Assembly (NCBI GenBank): GCA_040216635.1
Contig: JAVJOU010000013.1
Span: forward strand, 62,001-126,000
Length of the DNA: 64,000 bases
Direction: 5' to 3'
From: UBA1479 sp040216635
Lineage (GTDB): Bacteria; Pseudomonadota; Alphaproteobacteria; Rhodospirillales; Casp-alpha2
Of the stretch, positions 7,316 to 16,434 are shown in pieces (the first letter of the stretch is position 1; every line of letters starts with the position of its first letter). The notes under the pieces are model-generated. The model worked only from the letters and a program-made list of their open reading frames with translations. It searched no databases and was not told the DNA's origin. The position numbers were made by a program, and so were the translations under genes.

Positions 7316-8020
7316 CTAGGGCAGGTCGACGACGACGATTTCGGCCGCCGTGTCGGCGCGGATGACGATCTCGTCGACGGCGGTCACGGCCGTGCCCGAC
7401 CGTTCGGGGGCGGCCGCGCCGTTGATGGTGACTGATCCCGACGCCGGCACGATATAGGCGCTGCGCCCCTTGCCCAGAACATGGACCGTTTCCTCGCCGG
7501 GGTTGAGGGTCGCGCCCAGAACGGCGGCATCCTGATGGATAAGCAGGGCGTCCGTATCGGCATCGCCGGGCCGGCCCGAGGCCAGAACGTCCAACTTGCC
7601 GCCCCGGCTTTTCTTGGGGAACTTGCGGGCATCCCATCGCGGTTCGATCCCTTTGCGGTCCGGCTGTATCCAGATCTGGAACAAGGTCGTGGGCTCGTCC
7701 TCGCGGTTGAATTCCGCGTGCCGGATGCCCGTGCCCGCCGACATGACCTGCACGTCGCCGGCTTCGGTGCGGCCCGTATTGCCCAGATTGTCTTCATGGG
7801 TGATCGCACCCCGGCGCACATAGGTGATGATTTCCATGTCGCGGTGGCCATGCGGGTCGAACCCGCGCCCCGGTTCGATTTTGTCGTCGTTCCACACCAG
7901 CAGGGGGCCCAGGCCCGTACGGTCCGGATCATAGTAATTGGCGAACGAGAAGTGATAGCGGGCGGTCAGCCAGTCGTTGGCGAAAGTGCCCAGATTTTCA
8001 AGCGGTGTCGTGGTGATCAT
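7316..8020 (-). CDS. Pirin family protein (quercetinase-like bicupin)
   Basis: A 234-residue pirin. Pirins are Fe-containing bicupins; some bacterial members dioxygenate flavonols such as quercetin. The four metal ligands of pirin are visible in the N-terminal cupin: H57 and H59 (FDPHGHRDME), then H101 and E103 (GTGIRHAEFN). The C-terminal cupin is degenerate, as usual. It is the third gene of azoR-nat-pirin, 11 bases after nat. That context suggests a role in aromatic or quinone stress; the real substrate is unknown. Confidence 0.88.
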   Translation of the reverse strand: MITTTPLENLGTFANDWLTARYHFSFANYYDPDRTGLGPLLVWNDDKIEPGRGFDPHGHRDMEIITYVRRGAITHEDNLGNTGRTEAGDVQVMSAGTGIRHAEFNREDEPTTLFQIWIQPDRKGIEPRWDARKFPKKSRGGKLDVLASGRPGDADTDALLIHQDAAVLGATLNPGEETVHVLGKGRSAYIVPASGSVTINGAAAPERSGTAVTAVDEIVIRADTAAEIVVVDLP

Positions 8021-8031
8021 GTGATCGGTCC

Positions 8032-8886
8032 TTATCGGTGCGGTACGGGCAAGGCCGTGCCTGCATCGGCGAAAATATCGGCGATGCGGGCATCCAGGCC
8101 GCCCAGGTCCGCAAGGTTGAGATTAAAGGTGTTTTCCAACACATCGCGCAGGGCATCGGGGGATGTCAGATGATGGTGTTTCGATGGCCCGGCCGCGTGA
8201 TGGATGCTGAGTTCGTTGTCGCGCAGGGCATAGCGTTTCCCCTTATCGGTCCGCGCACAGACCAAGGTGGTTGCGAACAAAGAGTCCGGATGGGTTGCCA
8301 CGTGCCAATTGGCGACGCCGTAGTCGGATGCGAAATGTTCGGTCAGATCGAAGATATACAGGGGCGTCCAGACATCCCCGACCAAGGCTTCCAGGCGATA
8401 AACATCGTGCGACGGACGCAGGCGATAGGTGCCATGGGGTGTTTCCTGATTCGAATCCATGTCCAGGCGCATGGGGGCCGTCGGGGTCATGCCGCCGAAA
8501 CCGACATCGGCGGTATAGGTGCCGTCATCCAGGTCGACCCGCAGCAGCATGTGGCTGCGAGGCGGAATGGGATCTTCCGGCGTGTTCCAGATGACCCTGG
8601 CACCCAGGCCGGATACGCGAAACCCGATGGCGGCAAGGGCATGGCGCAGCAGCAGGTTCTGCTCGAAGCAATAGCCGCCGCGTTGCCCGGCCACCAGTTT
8701 GTGCTGAACATCCCCGATATCCAGGCTGGGGACGCGGCCGGTCAGGGAATCCAGATTTTCGAAGGCAATGGACGCAGGATGCCGTTCCTGGATCGCTTTC
8801 AATGTGTCCAGGGTCGGCGCGACCGGGCCGGAAAGACCGATCCGGCGCAGATAGGCGTCGAGATCAAAAGCCGGTGTATTGGTCAT
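8032..8886 (-). CDS. nat: Arylamine N-acetyltransferase
   Basis: Transfers acetyl from acetyl-CoA to arylamines and hydrazines through an acyl-cysteine intermediate. The 284-residue protein has the full Cys-His-Asp triad: C73 in RGGYCFEQN, H112 in SHMLLRV and D127 in TADVGFGG. The start at 8886 follows GGGAAG at good spacing; an ATG 18 bases upstream is less supported. It lies between azoR and pirin on one transcript. Azoreductase releases aromatic amines that this enzyme could then acetylate, a coherent two-step detoxification. Confidence 0.92.
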   Translation of the reverse strand: MTNTPAFDLDAYLRRIGLSGPVAPTLDTLKAIQERHPASIAFENLDSLTGRVPSLDIGDVQHKLVAGQRGGYCFEQNLLLRHALAAIGFRVSGLGARVIWNTPEDPIPPRSHMLLRVDLDDGTYTADVGFGGMTPTAPMRLDMDSNQETPHGTYRLRPSHDVYRLEALVGDVWTPLYIFDLTEHFASDYGVANWHVATHPDSLFATTLVCARTDKGKRYALRDNELSIHHAAGPSKHHHLTSPDALRDVLENTFNLNLADLGGLDARIADIFADAGTALPVPHR

Positions 8887-8923
8887 GATGACTTCCCATT
8901 TCATTCAATCGGGGCGGCCGCCG

Positions 8924-9550
8924 CTATGCGGCCTGCGCCTGGTTGGAAATCAAGGCATCGATTTCCGTTTCCGCACTCTTGATGCCGTCGTCTCCCTTGC
9001 CGGTTCCTTCGGCGTAGATGAAGGAGATGTCCTCGATCCCGATGAAGTTCAACACCCGGCGCAGATAAGGTTCCAGGTGGTCCAGGTGGTTGAAGTCCGT
9101 CGCCGGGCCATAGGCGCCGCCACGCGTGGTCACCACATAGACCGGGCGGTCCGTGACCAGGCCCTTGGGGCCCTGGCCGGTCGGCTCGAACGTGCGGCCG
9201 ACGCGGGCGATCTGATCGATCCAGGATTTCAGGTGCGCCGTGATCCCGAAGTTGTGCATGGGGGCGGCGATCACGATGGCATCGGCGGCGAACAGTTCCG
9301 CCACCAGTTCATCGGAAAGGGCGACCTTTCGGTTTTGTTCGTCGGTCCGGTCGGCATCGGGCGTGTAGAACGCGCCGATGGTCGCCTGATCCAGATGGGA
9401 CGGCGGGTTGGCGCCCAGGTCGCGCAGGACGACGGGCAATCCGCCCTTGGCCGCGGCCAGTCCCTGGCCCAAGCGCTGGGCCAGATTGGTCGATGCGGCG
9501 TTCTCCGTGTTGGGGCTGGAGGCGATGACGAGAATGTTCTTGGTGCTCAT
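8924..9550 (-). CDS. azoR: FMN-dependent NADH-azoreductase/quinone reductase
   Basis: A flavodoxin-fold enzyme of 208 residues that reduces quinones and azo compounds by two-electron transfer from NADH. Family features are ILVIASSPNTENAAST (FMN phosphate loop), IVIAAPMHNFGITAHLKSWID (dimer and FMN contact) and VVTTRGGAYGP (isoalloxazine loop). It is the first gene of the azoR-nat-pirin operon. It diverges from a LysR gene 153 bases away, with a dyad in between, so quinone- or azo-induced expression through that regulator is likely. Confidence 0.92.
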   Translation of the reverse strand: MSTKNILVIASSPNTENAASTNLAQRLGQGLAAAKGGLPVVLRDLGANPPSHLDQATIGAFYTPDADRTDEQNRKVALSDELVAELFAADAIVIAAPMHNFGITAHLKSWIDQIARVGRTFEPTGQGPKGLVTDRPVYVVTTRGGAYGPATDFNHLDHLEPYLRRVLNFIGIEDISFIYAEGTGKGDDGIKSAETEIDALISNQAQAA

Positions 9551-9657
9551 GGTTCGGGTCCTTCATGTGTCTTGCAGGGGCCGGCGGTCCTGCCGGCGTC
9601 GTTGCAAGGACCCTATGCCCAGGCGTTTTGGTAGACAATCTAGCTATTTGGAATATT

Positions 9658-9679
9658 ATTGTTTCTATAAATAAACAAT
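9658..9679. promoter_or_regulatory. Dyad in the azoR/LysR divergent promoter region
   Basis: ATTGTTT and AAACAAT form a perfect 7-bp inverted repeat with an 8-base AT-rich spacer, 25 bases before the LysR start. LysR proteins usually bind interrupted dyads between themselves and the divergent target operon, so this is the obvious operator candidate. The surrounding 60 bases are much richer in AT than the flanks. Confidence 0.4.
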
Positions 9680-9703
9680 GATATCTCACGATTCGGAGCC
9701 ATC

Positions 9704-10609
9704 ATGGACAATCTTACCGGCATGGCGGTGTTCGCCAAGGTCGTGGAAACCGGCACGTTCACGGGGGCGGCCAAGGCTCTGGGCCTGTCCAAGGGGGCGG
9801 TCAGCAAGCAGGTCGCGCGGCTGGAAGACAGGCTGGGGGCGCGGCTGCTCAACCGCACGACCCGGCGGTCGTCGTTGACCGAGGTCGGTGCGGCCTTTTA
9901 CGAACGCTGCCGGCGCATCGTCGCCGAAGCCGAAGAAGCCGAACTTGCCGTCACCCGCCTGCATGCGGAGCCCCGGGGGACATTGCGCGTCAACATGTCC
10001 ATGTCGTTCGGCCTGCTGCATGTCGCCGCGGCCCTGCCCGATTTCATGACCGCCTATCCGGAAATCGATCTGGACGTGACCCTGGACGACCGGGTCGTCG
10101 ATGTGGTGGACGAAGGCTATGACATGGTTCTGCGGATCACGGACATGCCGGATTCGACCTTGATCGCCCGGCGGCTGGCGCCGTTCTGCGTCGCGACCTG
10201 CGCCAGTCCCGATTATTGGGATCGCCACGGCCGGCCGAAACGCCCGGAAGACCTGCGCGGGCATAATTGCCTGCTCTATACCTATCTTTCGACCCTGGAT
10301 GAATGGCGCTACAGCGAGGGCGGCAACCTGATCGGCGTCCGGGTTGTGGGCAACATGCGCTGCAACAACGGCGAAGTCCTGCGCTCAGCCGCCCTGGCCG
10401 GCCAGGGGGTGATCCGCTCCCCGACCTTTATCGTCGGGCGCGACCTGCAGGACGGAAGCCTGGAATGGGTGCTGCAGGAGTTCGAGGAAACGGCCCGCAG
10501 CATCTATGCGGTCTATCCCCACAACCGGCATTTGTCGGCCAAAGTCCGTGCCTTCGTCGATTTCCTGGCCGACCGGTTCGGGGACAGCCCGCCTTGGGAT
10601 TGCGCATAA
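9704..10609 (+). CDS. LysR family transcriptional regulator, azoR operon
   Basis: A 301-residue LysR regulator. The N-terminal winged helix is at residues 1-60 (FAKVVETGTFTGAAKALGLSKGAVSKQVARLE), followed by the effector-binding domain (LRVNMSMSFGLLHVAAALPDFM...). The N-terminal LSKGAVSKQ pattern and overall layout recall the subgroup that controls quinone reductases and azoreductases. It is divergent from azoR-nat-pirin and is the likely activator/repressor of that operon. The inducing ligand is not known. Confidence 0.92.
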   Translation: MDNLTGMAVFAKVVETGTFTGAAKALGLSKGAVSKQVARLEDRLGARLLNRTTRRSSLTEVGAAFYERCRRIVAEAEEAELAVTRLHAEPRGTLRVNMSMSFGLLHVAAALPDFMTAYPEIDLDVTLDDRVVDVVDEGYDMVLRITDMPDSTLIARRLAPFCVATCASPDYWDRHGRPKRPEDLRGHNCLLYTYLSTLDEWRYSEGGNLIGVRVVGNMRCNNGEVLRSAALAGQGVIRSPTFIVGRDLQDGSLEWVLQEFEETARSIYAVYPHNRHLSAKVRAFVDFLADRFGDSPPWDCA

Positions 10610-10622
10610 AGGGGATTGCGGC

Positions 10623-11459
10623 CTAAACCGGCACTTCGCCTTCCAGGATCACCCGGTGCATGATGCGGCCTTCGGTCACGTCGTAATCCCGGTACGCCAG
10701 ATGCAAGGTGCCCCGGTTGTCCCAGATCACCAGATCGCCCGGCCGCCATTTATGGCGATAGGTCACATCGGGCGTGATGGTGCGGGCCAACAGGTCGTTG
10801 ACGAAGGAATGGCTTTCCTCGGGGGGCATACCGTCGATATGGGCCAGCTTGCCGGGGTGGACGTAGATCGCTTTTTTCCCTGTCTCCGGATGGGTGCGGA
10901 TAAAGGGATGGCGCTGCGGCTCGCGGGTCAAAGCGTCGCGGGTCGAATCGCTGACGTATTCCGTATCCTGTTCGATCACGTTGACGGTCACCAATGGTTC
11001 CAACTTGCTGCGTTCGCTGTCGGGAAGTGCTGCGAACGCCGCCTGCATGTTGGCAAAGCCCGTGTCGCCGCCCTTGGACGGCAATTGCACGGCGTAAATG
11101 GCCGTCATCTTAGGCGGGCGGGCGTGGTTGGTGTGATCCGTATGCCAGTCCTTGGCGCCGATCGGCACGATCTCGCCGTCCAGGACCCGCTTTGCCCGGC
11201 GGCTGTCCAGCACGGCGATTTTCGGATGCTCGGGCATCAGTAGTTCGGTCAGATGTTGATCCATCAGATCACCGAACAGGGACATGGCGTCAAGATATTG
11301 GGCCGGTGTCAGGTCCTGGTCGCGCACGACCATCACCAGATGTTCATGCAGGGCGTCCTGCATGGCGGCAAGATCAGTGTCGTCAACAGGTCCCGACAGA
11401 TCGACGCCGGTGGCTTCGATGCCGATGGTTTCGGTCAATGGGGAAAGGGATACAGGCAT
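10623..11459 (-). CDS. TauD/TfdA family 2-oxoglutarate-dependent dioxygenase (first of two)
   Basis: Fe(II)/2-oxoglutarate dioxygenase of 278 residues, hydroxylating an unknown small substrate. The iron triad is H106 and D108 (WHTDHTN) with H253 (GTLHLAY). R269 (IMHRV) binds 2-oxoglutarate, 16 residues after H253 and thus close to E. coli TauD spacing. Start is at 11459 behind GGAGGAGA. It is monocistronic and tail-to-tail with the LysR gene. Family members act on taurine, 2,4-D, alkyl sulfates or carnitine precursors. No sulfonate transporter is adjacent, so the substrate cannot be named. Confidence 0.88.
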   Translation of the reverse strand: MPVSLSPLTETIGIEATGVDLSGPVDDTDLAAMQDALHEHLVMVVRDQDLTPAQYLDAMSLFGDLMDQHLTELLMPEHPKIAVLDSRRAKRVLDGEIVPIGAKDWHTDHTNHARPPKMTAIYAVQLPSKGGDTGFANMQAAFAALPDSERSKLEPLVTVNVIEQDTEYVSDSTRDALTREPQRHPFIRTHPETGKKAIYVHPGKLAHIDGMPPEESHSFVNDLLARTITPDVTYRHKWRPGDLVIWDNRGTLHLAYRDYDVTEGRIMHRVILEGEVPV

Positions 11460-11514
11460 GAACGTCTCCTCCGTCTCCGTCCGGCGTTTCCCGCCGGTTC
11501 GGATTGATCGCGCC

Positions 11515-11536
11515 CCCTATGGTTGAGATCATAGGG
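11515..11536. promoter_or_regulatory. Dyad upstream of the first TauD gene
   Basis: CCCTATG and CATAGGG form a perfect 7-bp inverted repeat with an 8-base spacer, 56-77 bases upstream of the dioxygenase start and just outside the convergent end of the vWA cluster. It could be an operator. The loop is too large and the T-run absent for a good terminator. Confidence 0.35.
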
Positions 11537-11583
11537 CTGTCCGGGGGTAAATGGCAATCCTGCCGCGTTTCAATTGGTACGGA

Positions 11584-13680
11584 TCAGCGGCCTTCGCGCC
11601 ACCAGGCGGCCATCAAGGTGCCGAGCGCCAACACGGCCAGCAGCAATCCCGACAGCAGCGGAATGTCCTTCAGGCCCGTGACCACATAGGCCTTATGCGC
11701 GACCAGCCCGACCCATCCGCGACCGGCCAGATCGCGGCCTGGATCGACCCGCCGCACGTCGGGAATACCGTCGGCAAGCCAGCGTACGGAGCCGCCCGTT
11801 TTCTCGGTCACCGGTTTGAGCACCGCATCGGTCGCGCGAAGATCGGACAATTCCAACGGGTTCAATTCACCCGACGCCACCAAGGCCCGGTGCGTGCCGT
11901 CGTCCAGACGGTACAGGCCGATTTCCGCCGCCGCCAGATCGCCCCGCCACAGGCCCGGCTCGGCGTTCTTCAGCTCTAACTCCTGCACCTCGCCCGAAGG
12001 GGCGGTGACGGTCACCTTGGCGACGCTGTCTTTCAGCGTCCGCCGTTCGACCGTCAGCTTGCCGGCACGCACGCGGGCATGCAGGCTTTCTTCTTCCAGA
12101 TCCGGTTCGCGCATCAGCCAATGGGCAAGACGGCGCAGCAGTTCGCCCTGCGGTCCGCCGCCGTCATATCCCCGGGCCCATAGCCAGATGTGATCGGACA
12201 TCATCTGCGCGACGCGGCCTTTGCCGATGCGGTCTAACAGTAGGATCGGCTTGTTCTGCAGGCCGGTCATCAGGGACACGCCGGCCGAGGCTTCACCCGG
12301 TATTTGGCGGAACCAGCGGCCCCAGGCGGGCTCGGCCGCGGGATCGGCACCGGCGCGCATCAATGCGGCCGTGACCGGATGGCGGTGGCCCGTATCGGAC
12401 ACCCGGGGCCGGAACCCGGTTTCCAGCACGTCGCCCGTGGGGGCCGCCGGCAGGATTTCGCGCAGCGGCGTGTGGTACAGGCTGGCGCGGCTGGCAAATT
12501 CGGGTCCCACGGCCATCAGCAAGGCGCCGCCCTGGCGCACGCGTTCGGCGATGTTGGCCAGGTGCTGGGGCTGCAGCACGCCGCGTTTCAGATAGCGGTC
12601 GAACACGATCAGATCGAATTCTTCCAGGCGTTCGACGAATAGTTCGTGCGTGGGAAAGGCGATCAGCGCCAATTCGTTGAGCGGTGTGAAATCGTCCTTG
12701 TCCGGCGGGCGCAGAATGGTGAAATGAACCAAGTCGACTGAAGGGTCGGATTTCAGCAGATTGCGCCACGTCCGTTCCGCCGCGTGGGGCTGGCCGGAAA
12801 CCAGCAACACGCGCAGGCGGTCACGCACGCCGTTGACGCTGACCAGGGCGCGGTTGTTGACGGTGGAAAGCTCGCCCTCGGCCTGTTCGACGAACAGTTC
12901 GGCAAGTGACGGGCCCGCGTGTTCCAGCTTGAAGGTATAGGTTTGGTCCTCGCCAACGGGGACAAGTACGGTTTGTGTTTCCGCCCCGTCGATCTTGAAT
13001 TCAACCCGCGCCGACGGGCGGCCTGTGGTGCCGTCGGACTTGGCGTGTTTGTCTTCGATCCGGTAGGTCAGGGTGACGTCCTTGCCGACGATGCCGTATC
13101 CGGGTGCGTTCTTGATCACAAGGCGGCGATCGGTTTCATTGCGTTGGCCCGTCAGCAGGACATGCAGGGGGCCGCGCATGGCGCCTGTCTTGCCGTCCTT
13201 GAAATCTTCGGGCAGGTCGTGGACCTGACCATCGGTGATGATTACGGCGCCGGCGAACCGGTGAGGCGAGATTTCGGCCGATGCCGTGGCCAGGGCTTCC
13301 ATCAGGCGCGTGCCAGGACGGTCGTCGGTTGCGGAATCCCTGACCTCGACAATGCGCATGTTCAGGTTCGCCTGATCGTCCATGGCGGCGATCAACGCTT
13401 CTTCGGCATCGGAAATCTGTTTCAGGCGTTCGCCCGTTTTCTGGCTGGAGGTCCGGTCGATGACGATGAGGGCTTCGTCCGGCTGCGGTTCGCGCTTTTC
13501 GTTGACGATGCGCGGATCGGCCAGGGCCAGCAGCATCACGCAAAGGAACAGGAAGCGGAACACCGATCCCTTGGCGCGGCGGTAAACCCCGAACGCAAGT
13601 AGCACCAGCCCCGCCAGCCCCAGCAGAACCAGCACGGGCATGGGCACCAGGGGGGCGAACTGCACGGCGGCCGAGGTCAT
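11584..13680 (-). CDS. Membrane-anchored glutamine-amidotransferase-like protein of the MoxR/vWA cluster
   Basis: A 698-residue inner-membrane protein. Two N-terminal helices (about 10-30 and 40-55) and one C-terminal helix (near 670-690) bracket a large presumed periplasmic part. It contains a vWA-like stretch after the second helix (DEALIVIDRTSSQ) and a class I glutamine-amidotransferase-like fold further on (VDLVHFTILRPPDKDDF...DLIVFDRYLK...GGALLMAVGPEFA) without a clear catalytic Cys. Its ATG overlaps the upstream stop (ATGA). It is always found, in my experience of the family, last in moxR-DUF58-DUF4159 operons. Function is unknown; envelope chaperoning or aerotolerance is the usual suggestion. 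Confidence 0.8.
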   Translation of the reverse strand: MTSAAVQFAPLVPMPVLVLLGLAGLVLLAFGVYRRAKGSVFRFLFLCVMLLALADPRIVNEKREPQPDEALIVIDRTSSQKTGERLKQISDAEEALIAAMDDQANLNMRIVEVRDSATDDRPGTRLMEALATASAEISPHRFAGAVIITDGQVHDLPEDFKDGKTGAMRGPLHVLLTGQRNETDRRLVIKNAPGYGIVGKDVTLTYRIEDKHAKSDGTTGRPSARVEFKIDGAETQTVLVPVGEDQTYTFKLEHAGPSLAELFVEQAEGELSTVNNRALVSVNGVRDRLRVLLVSGQPHAAERTWRNLLKSDPSVDLVHFTILRPPDKDDFTPLNELALIAFPTHELFVERLEEFDLIVFDRYLKRGVLQPQHLANIAERVRQGGALLMAVGPEFASRASLYHTPLREILPAAPTGDVLETGFRPRVSDTGHRHPVTAALMRAGADPAAEPAWGRWFRQIPGEASAGVSLMTGLQNKPILLLDRIGKGRVAQMMSDHIWLWARGYDGGGPQGELLRRLAHWLMREPDLEEESLHARVRAGKLTVERRTLKDSVAKVTVTAPSGEVQELELKNAEPGLWRGDLAAAEIGLYRLDDGTHRALVASGELNPLELSDLRATDAVLKPVTEKTGGSVRWLADGIPDVRRVDPGRDLAGRGWVGLVAHKAYVVTGLKDIPLLSGLLLAVLALGTLMAAWWREGR

Positions 13681-16415
13681 TGTCCGAGCCTCCGGATGAT
13701 CGCCGGCAGGTGGACCTGATCGGCCTTGTAATTGCCCGTCAGCACATACATCACCAGATTGATGCCGAAGCGGAAGGCAAGTTCGCGCTGGCGCTCGCCC
13801 CCGGGAACGGCGGGGAACAGGGCCTGTTGGGTATCCTCGTCCAAGGCCCAGGCAGCGGCCCAGTCGTTGCCCCCGGCCAGCACCGGCGACACGCCGTCAT
13901 TGATACGCGCTCCCGCCCGTTCGACCCACAGGGCACTGCCGGTCCATCGGCCCGGAAAATCCTGTAGCAGGTAGAATGACCGGGTCAGCACATGGTTGGG
14001 GGGGGCGACCACCAGGGGCGGGATGTCCAGTTTGCGGGCAAGCTGGCGCAGGTCGCTTAGATCGGCACCGCCGGTCCGGTCGCGGGTGTCGAACAGGATG
14101 GTGCCGCCGTTCTGCAGATAGGCATTGATCTTGATGCGCGCGGTCTCGCTGATGTCGGCCGCCCCCGGGACGACGGGCCAATACATCAGGGGGAAGAATG
14201 CCAATTCATCCCGGCCCGGATCGACGCCCTGCGGCGGGGCAAGTTCCGCCGCCGTGCGCCGCCGCACGATCAGGCTGAGCCCCGTCAGGCCCAGGCGGCT
14301 GATGCGGTCGGCTTCCTGATTGCCGGTCAGGACGTAGGCAAGACGTGTCTTGGTGCTGTTTTCAAGGGCATAAGTTTCCGGGCTGGCCGTGCTCTGCGCG
14401 GCAGCCTGCCCGGCGACGCCTGCCAGGGTCAGAGCCAGAACGGGGGCCGCCAGCCGGGGCGGGCGCATCAGGCCGCGCAGCCACAGGCTGATCGCGAAAT
14501 CGGCCAGGGCCAGCAGGGCCGCCAGCACGAACAGCCAGGGCCGGACATCGATGGCGGGGTTACCGCCATAGGTCGCGCGGGTCGCCGCCACGGGCAATTC
14601 GTCCAGCGGCACCGGTATGGCGGCGTCACGTCCCAGGTTAAGCGCCCGGCGGTTGTTGCCGCGCCCATAAAGGCCCGGCGGGTGCAGGGGAGAAACAGGC
14701 GTTTCGGCGAAGGTTTCGCGCGCGATGGAGCCCGTATCGGGCGGCGCGTCGCCCAGGGCGCCGAAGGCATCCAAGGTCTGAATGGGTTCCAGGGGCGGGC
14801 CGTGGCCCGTATCGACCACGCCTTGGCTGAGGGCGACCAGCCGTTGCAGCATTTCGACCAGCAGACCGGACAGGGCCAGGTTCGACCATTGGGTGTTGGC
14901 GGTCGTGTGGAACAGGATCAGCCAGCCCTTGCCCTGGCGTTCGGCGGTGACCAGCGGCGTGCCGTCGGAAAGGCGGGCCCAGGTGTTGCGTTCCAGGTCC
15001 AGGGACGGCTGGGCCAGGACCTGACGGTTCACGGTCACGTCCTCGCGCACGGCCAGGCCATGGAACGGGCTGTCCGTGTCGAACGGGGCCAGCTTGGCCG
15101 GCTGCGTCCAGGACATGGCGCCGCCGATCACCCGGTCGCCGCGGCGAAGGGGAACCGGCACCAGGGCCGCCTCGCCGCCCTGGGCGGCCTGACCGCTGGT
15201 CGCCTGGGCCAGCAGCGGCCCGGCAAAGCGCACGGCGACGCCGCCGTTTTTCATCCAATCGGTGATGGCCGCGCGGTCGGGGCCCGTGACCTTGCCGGGG
15301 TCGGGCAGGATCATCAGGGCAAGCTGACGGCGCAACAGGCCGCCGATCGTGCCCTGGCGGATTTCACTGAACGGTTCCAGCGCGCGGGTCAGATAGAACA
15401 CCGAGGACAACAGCGGCAATTCCGCCCCGCCGTCGCCGGTCACGATGCCCACGGGGCGCCGGCGCCAGCGTTCATCTAGCAGAACCACCGCGGCGGCCGA
15501 GCCGCCGTCTTCGATATCCAGGCGGACCAGCCGGTTGATCAGTTCCGCCGGCAGGTCCAGGCGGACCTCGGCGGCGGCCTCGCCGGATGTCAATTGAACC
15601 TCTTCCCGGGCGACCAGGCGGCCGTCGTCGGTAAAGGCGCGCAGGAACACGGTTTCGTCCGGACGGGTGTCGGCGCGTTCGATCCTGGCCGTGATGGCGC
15701 CGCCGTCCAGTACGGGCGGGCGCAGGACCTTGGGGTGGACGGCGCCGGGCGGGTCGGTCACCACGGTCAACGGGCCGAATTTGACCAGGCCTTCGGCAAA
15801 GGCGGCGGCCGATCCGTGATCCAATCCGTCCGACAGCCAGACGACCTGGCCGCCCCGGTCCTGGGCAATCGGGCCCTCAAGCATCTGTTCCAATGTTCTC
15901 GCCCGGTCCGGCGACCAGGGGCGCGGTTGCAGGGTGCGGGCAAAATCCTGGGCCTGGCTTGGGCTGACGGCATGGATTCGGTTGACCCCCGCACCGGCGG
16001 GCGGGGCGGCGGTGGTTGCGATGGTCACGGGCCGGCCGTCACGCGCCGCTTGGTCCGTCAATTGCGCCAACAGGCGCTGACGGGGCTCCCAATCCTTGGC
16101 CGAAGACCAGCCGTTGTCGATGGCCAGTACCAAGGGACCCGATCCCTGCCATTGGCTGGCCTGATTGATCAGCGGTCCGGCCGCGGCGAACACCAGCAAC
16201 CCGGCGATGGCCAGACGCAGGATGATCAGCCAGGGCGGTGTCTTGGCGGCGCTTTCTTCCCGCGTGACAAGGCCCAGCAACAATCGGAACGGCGGGAAGG
16301 ACACCCGCGTCGGTGCCGGCGGGGTCAGGCGCAGCAGCCACCAGATCACGGGCAGGGCCAAAAGGCCCAATAAGGCCCAGGGGGCCGTGAAAGCAAAGGT
16401 GCCGAGGGAAAGCAT
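13677..16415 (-). CDS. BatA-like vWA / DUF4159 membrane protein
   Basis: A 912-residue protein. The N-terminus is the double-membrane-helix region of BatA-type proteins (FTAPWALLGLLALPVIWWLLRLTP), then a vWA-like domain (GPLVLAIDNGWSSAKDWEPR) whose MIDAS residues look degenerate. A second membrane segment near 620-660 precedes a C-terminal DUF4159 domain (RLAYVLTGNQEADRISRLG ... LAFFPLMYWPV). The start is supported by GGAGG. It lies 19 bases after the DUF58 gene and overlaps the next gene by 4 bases. It probably acts with MoxR and DUF58 as a membrane complex; the client proteins are unknown. Confidence 0.85.
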   Translation of the reverse strand: MLSLGTFAFTAPWALLGLLALPVIWWLLRLTPPAPTRVSFPPFRLLLGLVTREESAAKTPPWLIILRLAIAGLLVFAAAGPLINQASQWQGSGPLVLAIDNGWSSAKDWEPRQRLLAQLTDQAARDGRPVTIATTAAPPAGAGVNRIHAVSPSQAQDFARTLQPRPWSPDRARTLEQMLEGPIAQDRGGQVVWLSDGLDHGSAAAFAEGLVKFGPLTVVTDPPGAVHPKVLRPPVLDGGAITARIERADTRPDETVFLRAFTDDGRLVAREEVQLTSGEAAAEVRLDLPAELINRLVRLDIEDGGSAAAVVLLDERWRRRPVGIVTGDGGAELPLLSSVFYLTRALEPFSEIRQGTIGGLLRRQLALMILPDPGKVTGPDRAAITDWMKNGGVAVRFAGPLLAQATSGQAAQGGEAALVPVPLRRGDRVIGGAMSWTQPAKLAPFDTDSPFHGLAVREDVTVNRQVLAQPSLDLERNTWARLSDGTPLVTAERQGKGWLILFHTTANTQWSNLALSGLLVEMLQRLVALSQGVVDTGHGPPLEPIQTLDAFGALGDAPPDTGSIARETFAETPVSPLHPPGLYGRGNNRRALNLGRDAAIPVPLDELPVAATRATYGGNPAIDVRPWLFVLAALLALADFAISLWLRGLMRPPRLAAPVLALTLAGVAGQAAAQSTASPETYALENSTKTRLAYVLTGNQEADRISRLGLTGLSLIVRRRTAAELAPPQGVDPGRDELAFFPLMYWPVVPGAADISETARIKINAYLQNGGTILFDTRDRTGGADLSDLRQLARKLDIPPLVVAPPNHVLTRSFYLLQDFPGRWTGSALWVERAGARINDGVSPVLAGGNDWAAAWALDEDTQQALFPAVPGGERQRELAFRFGINLVMYVLTGNYKADQVHLPAIIRRLGQ

Positions 16416-16434
16416 GCCGGTTCCTCCCTCCGCC

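Noticed and set aside
14682..15479. Long plus-strand frames in the vWA cluster
   Set aside because: They are complements of the BatA/DUF4159 gene and are low-complexity Gly/Arg/Gln translations.
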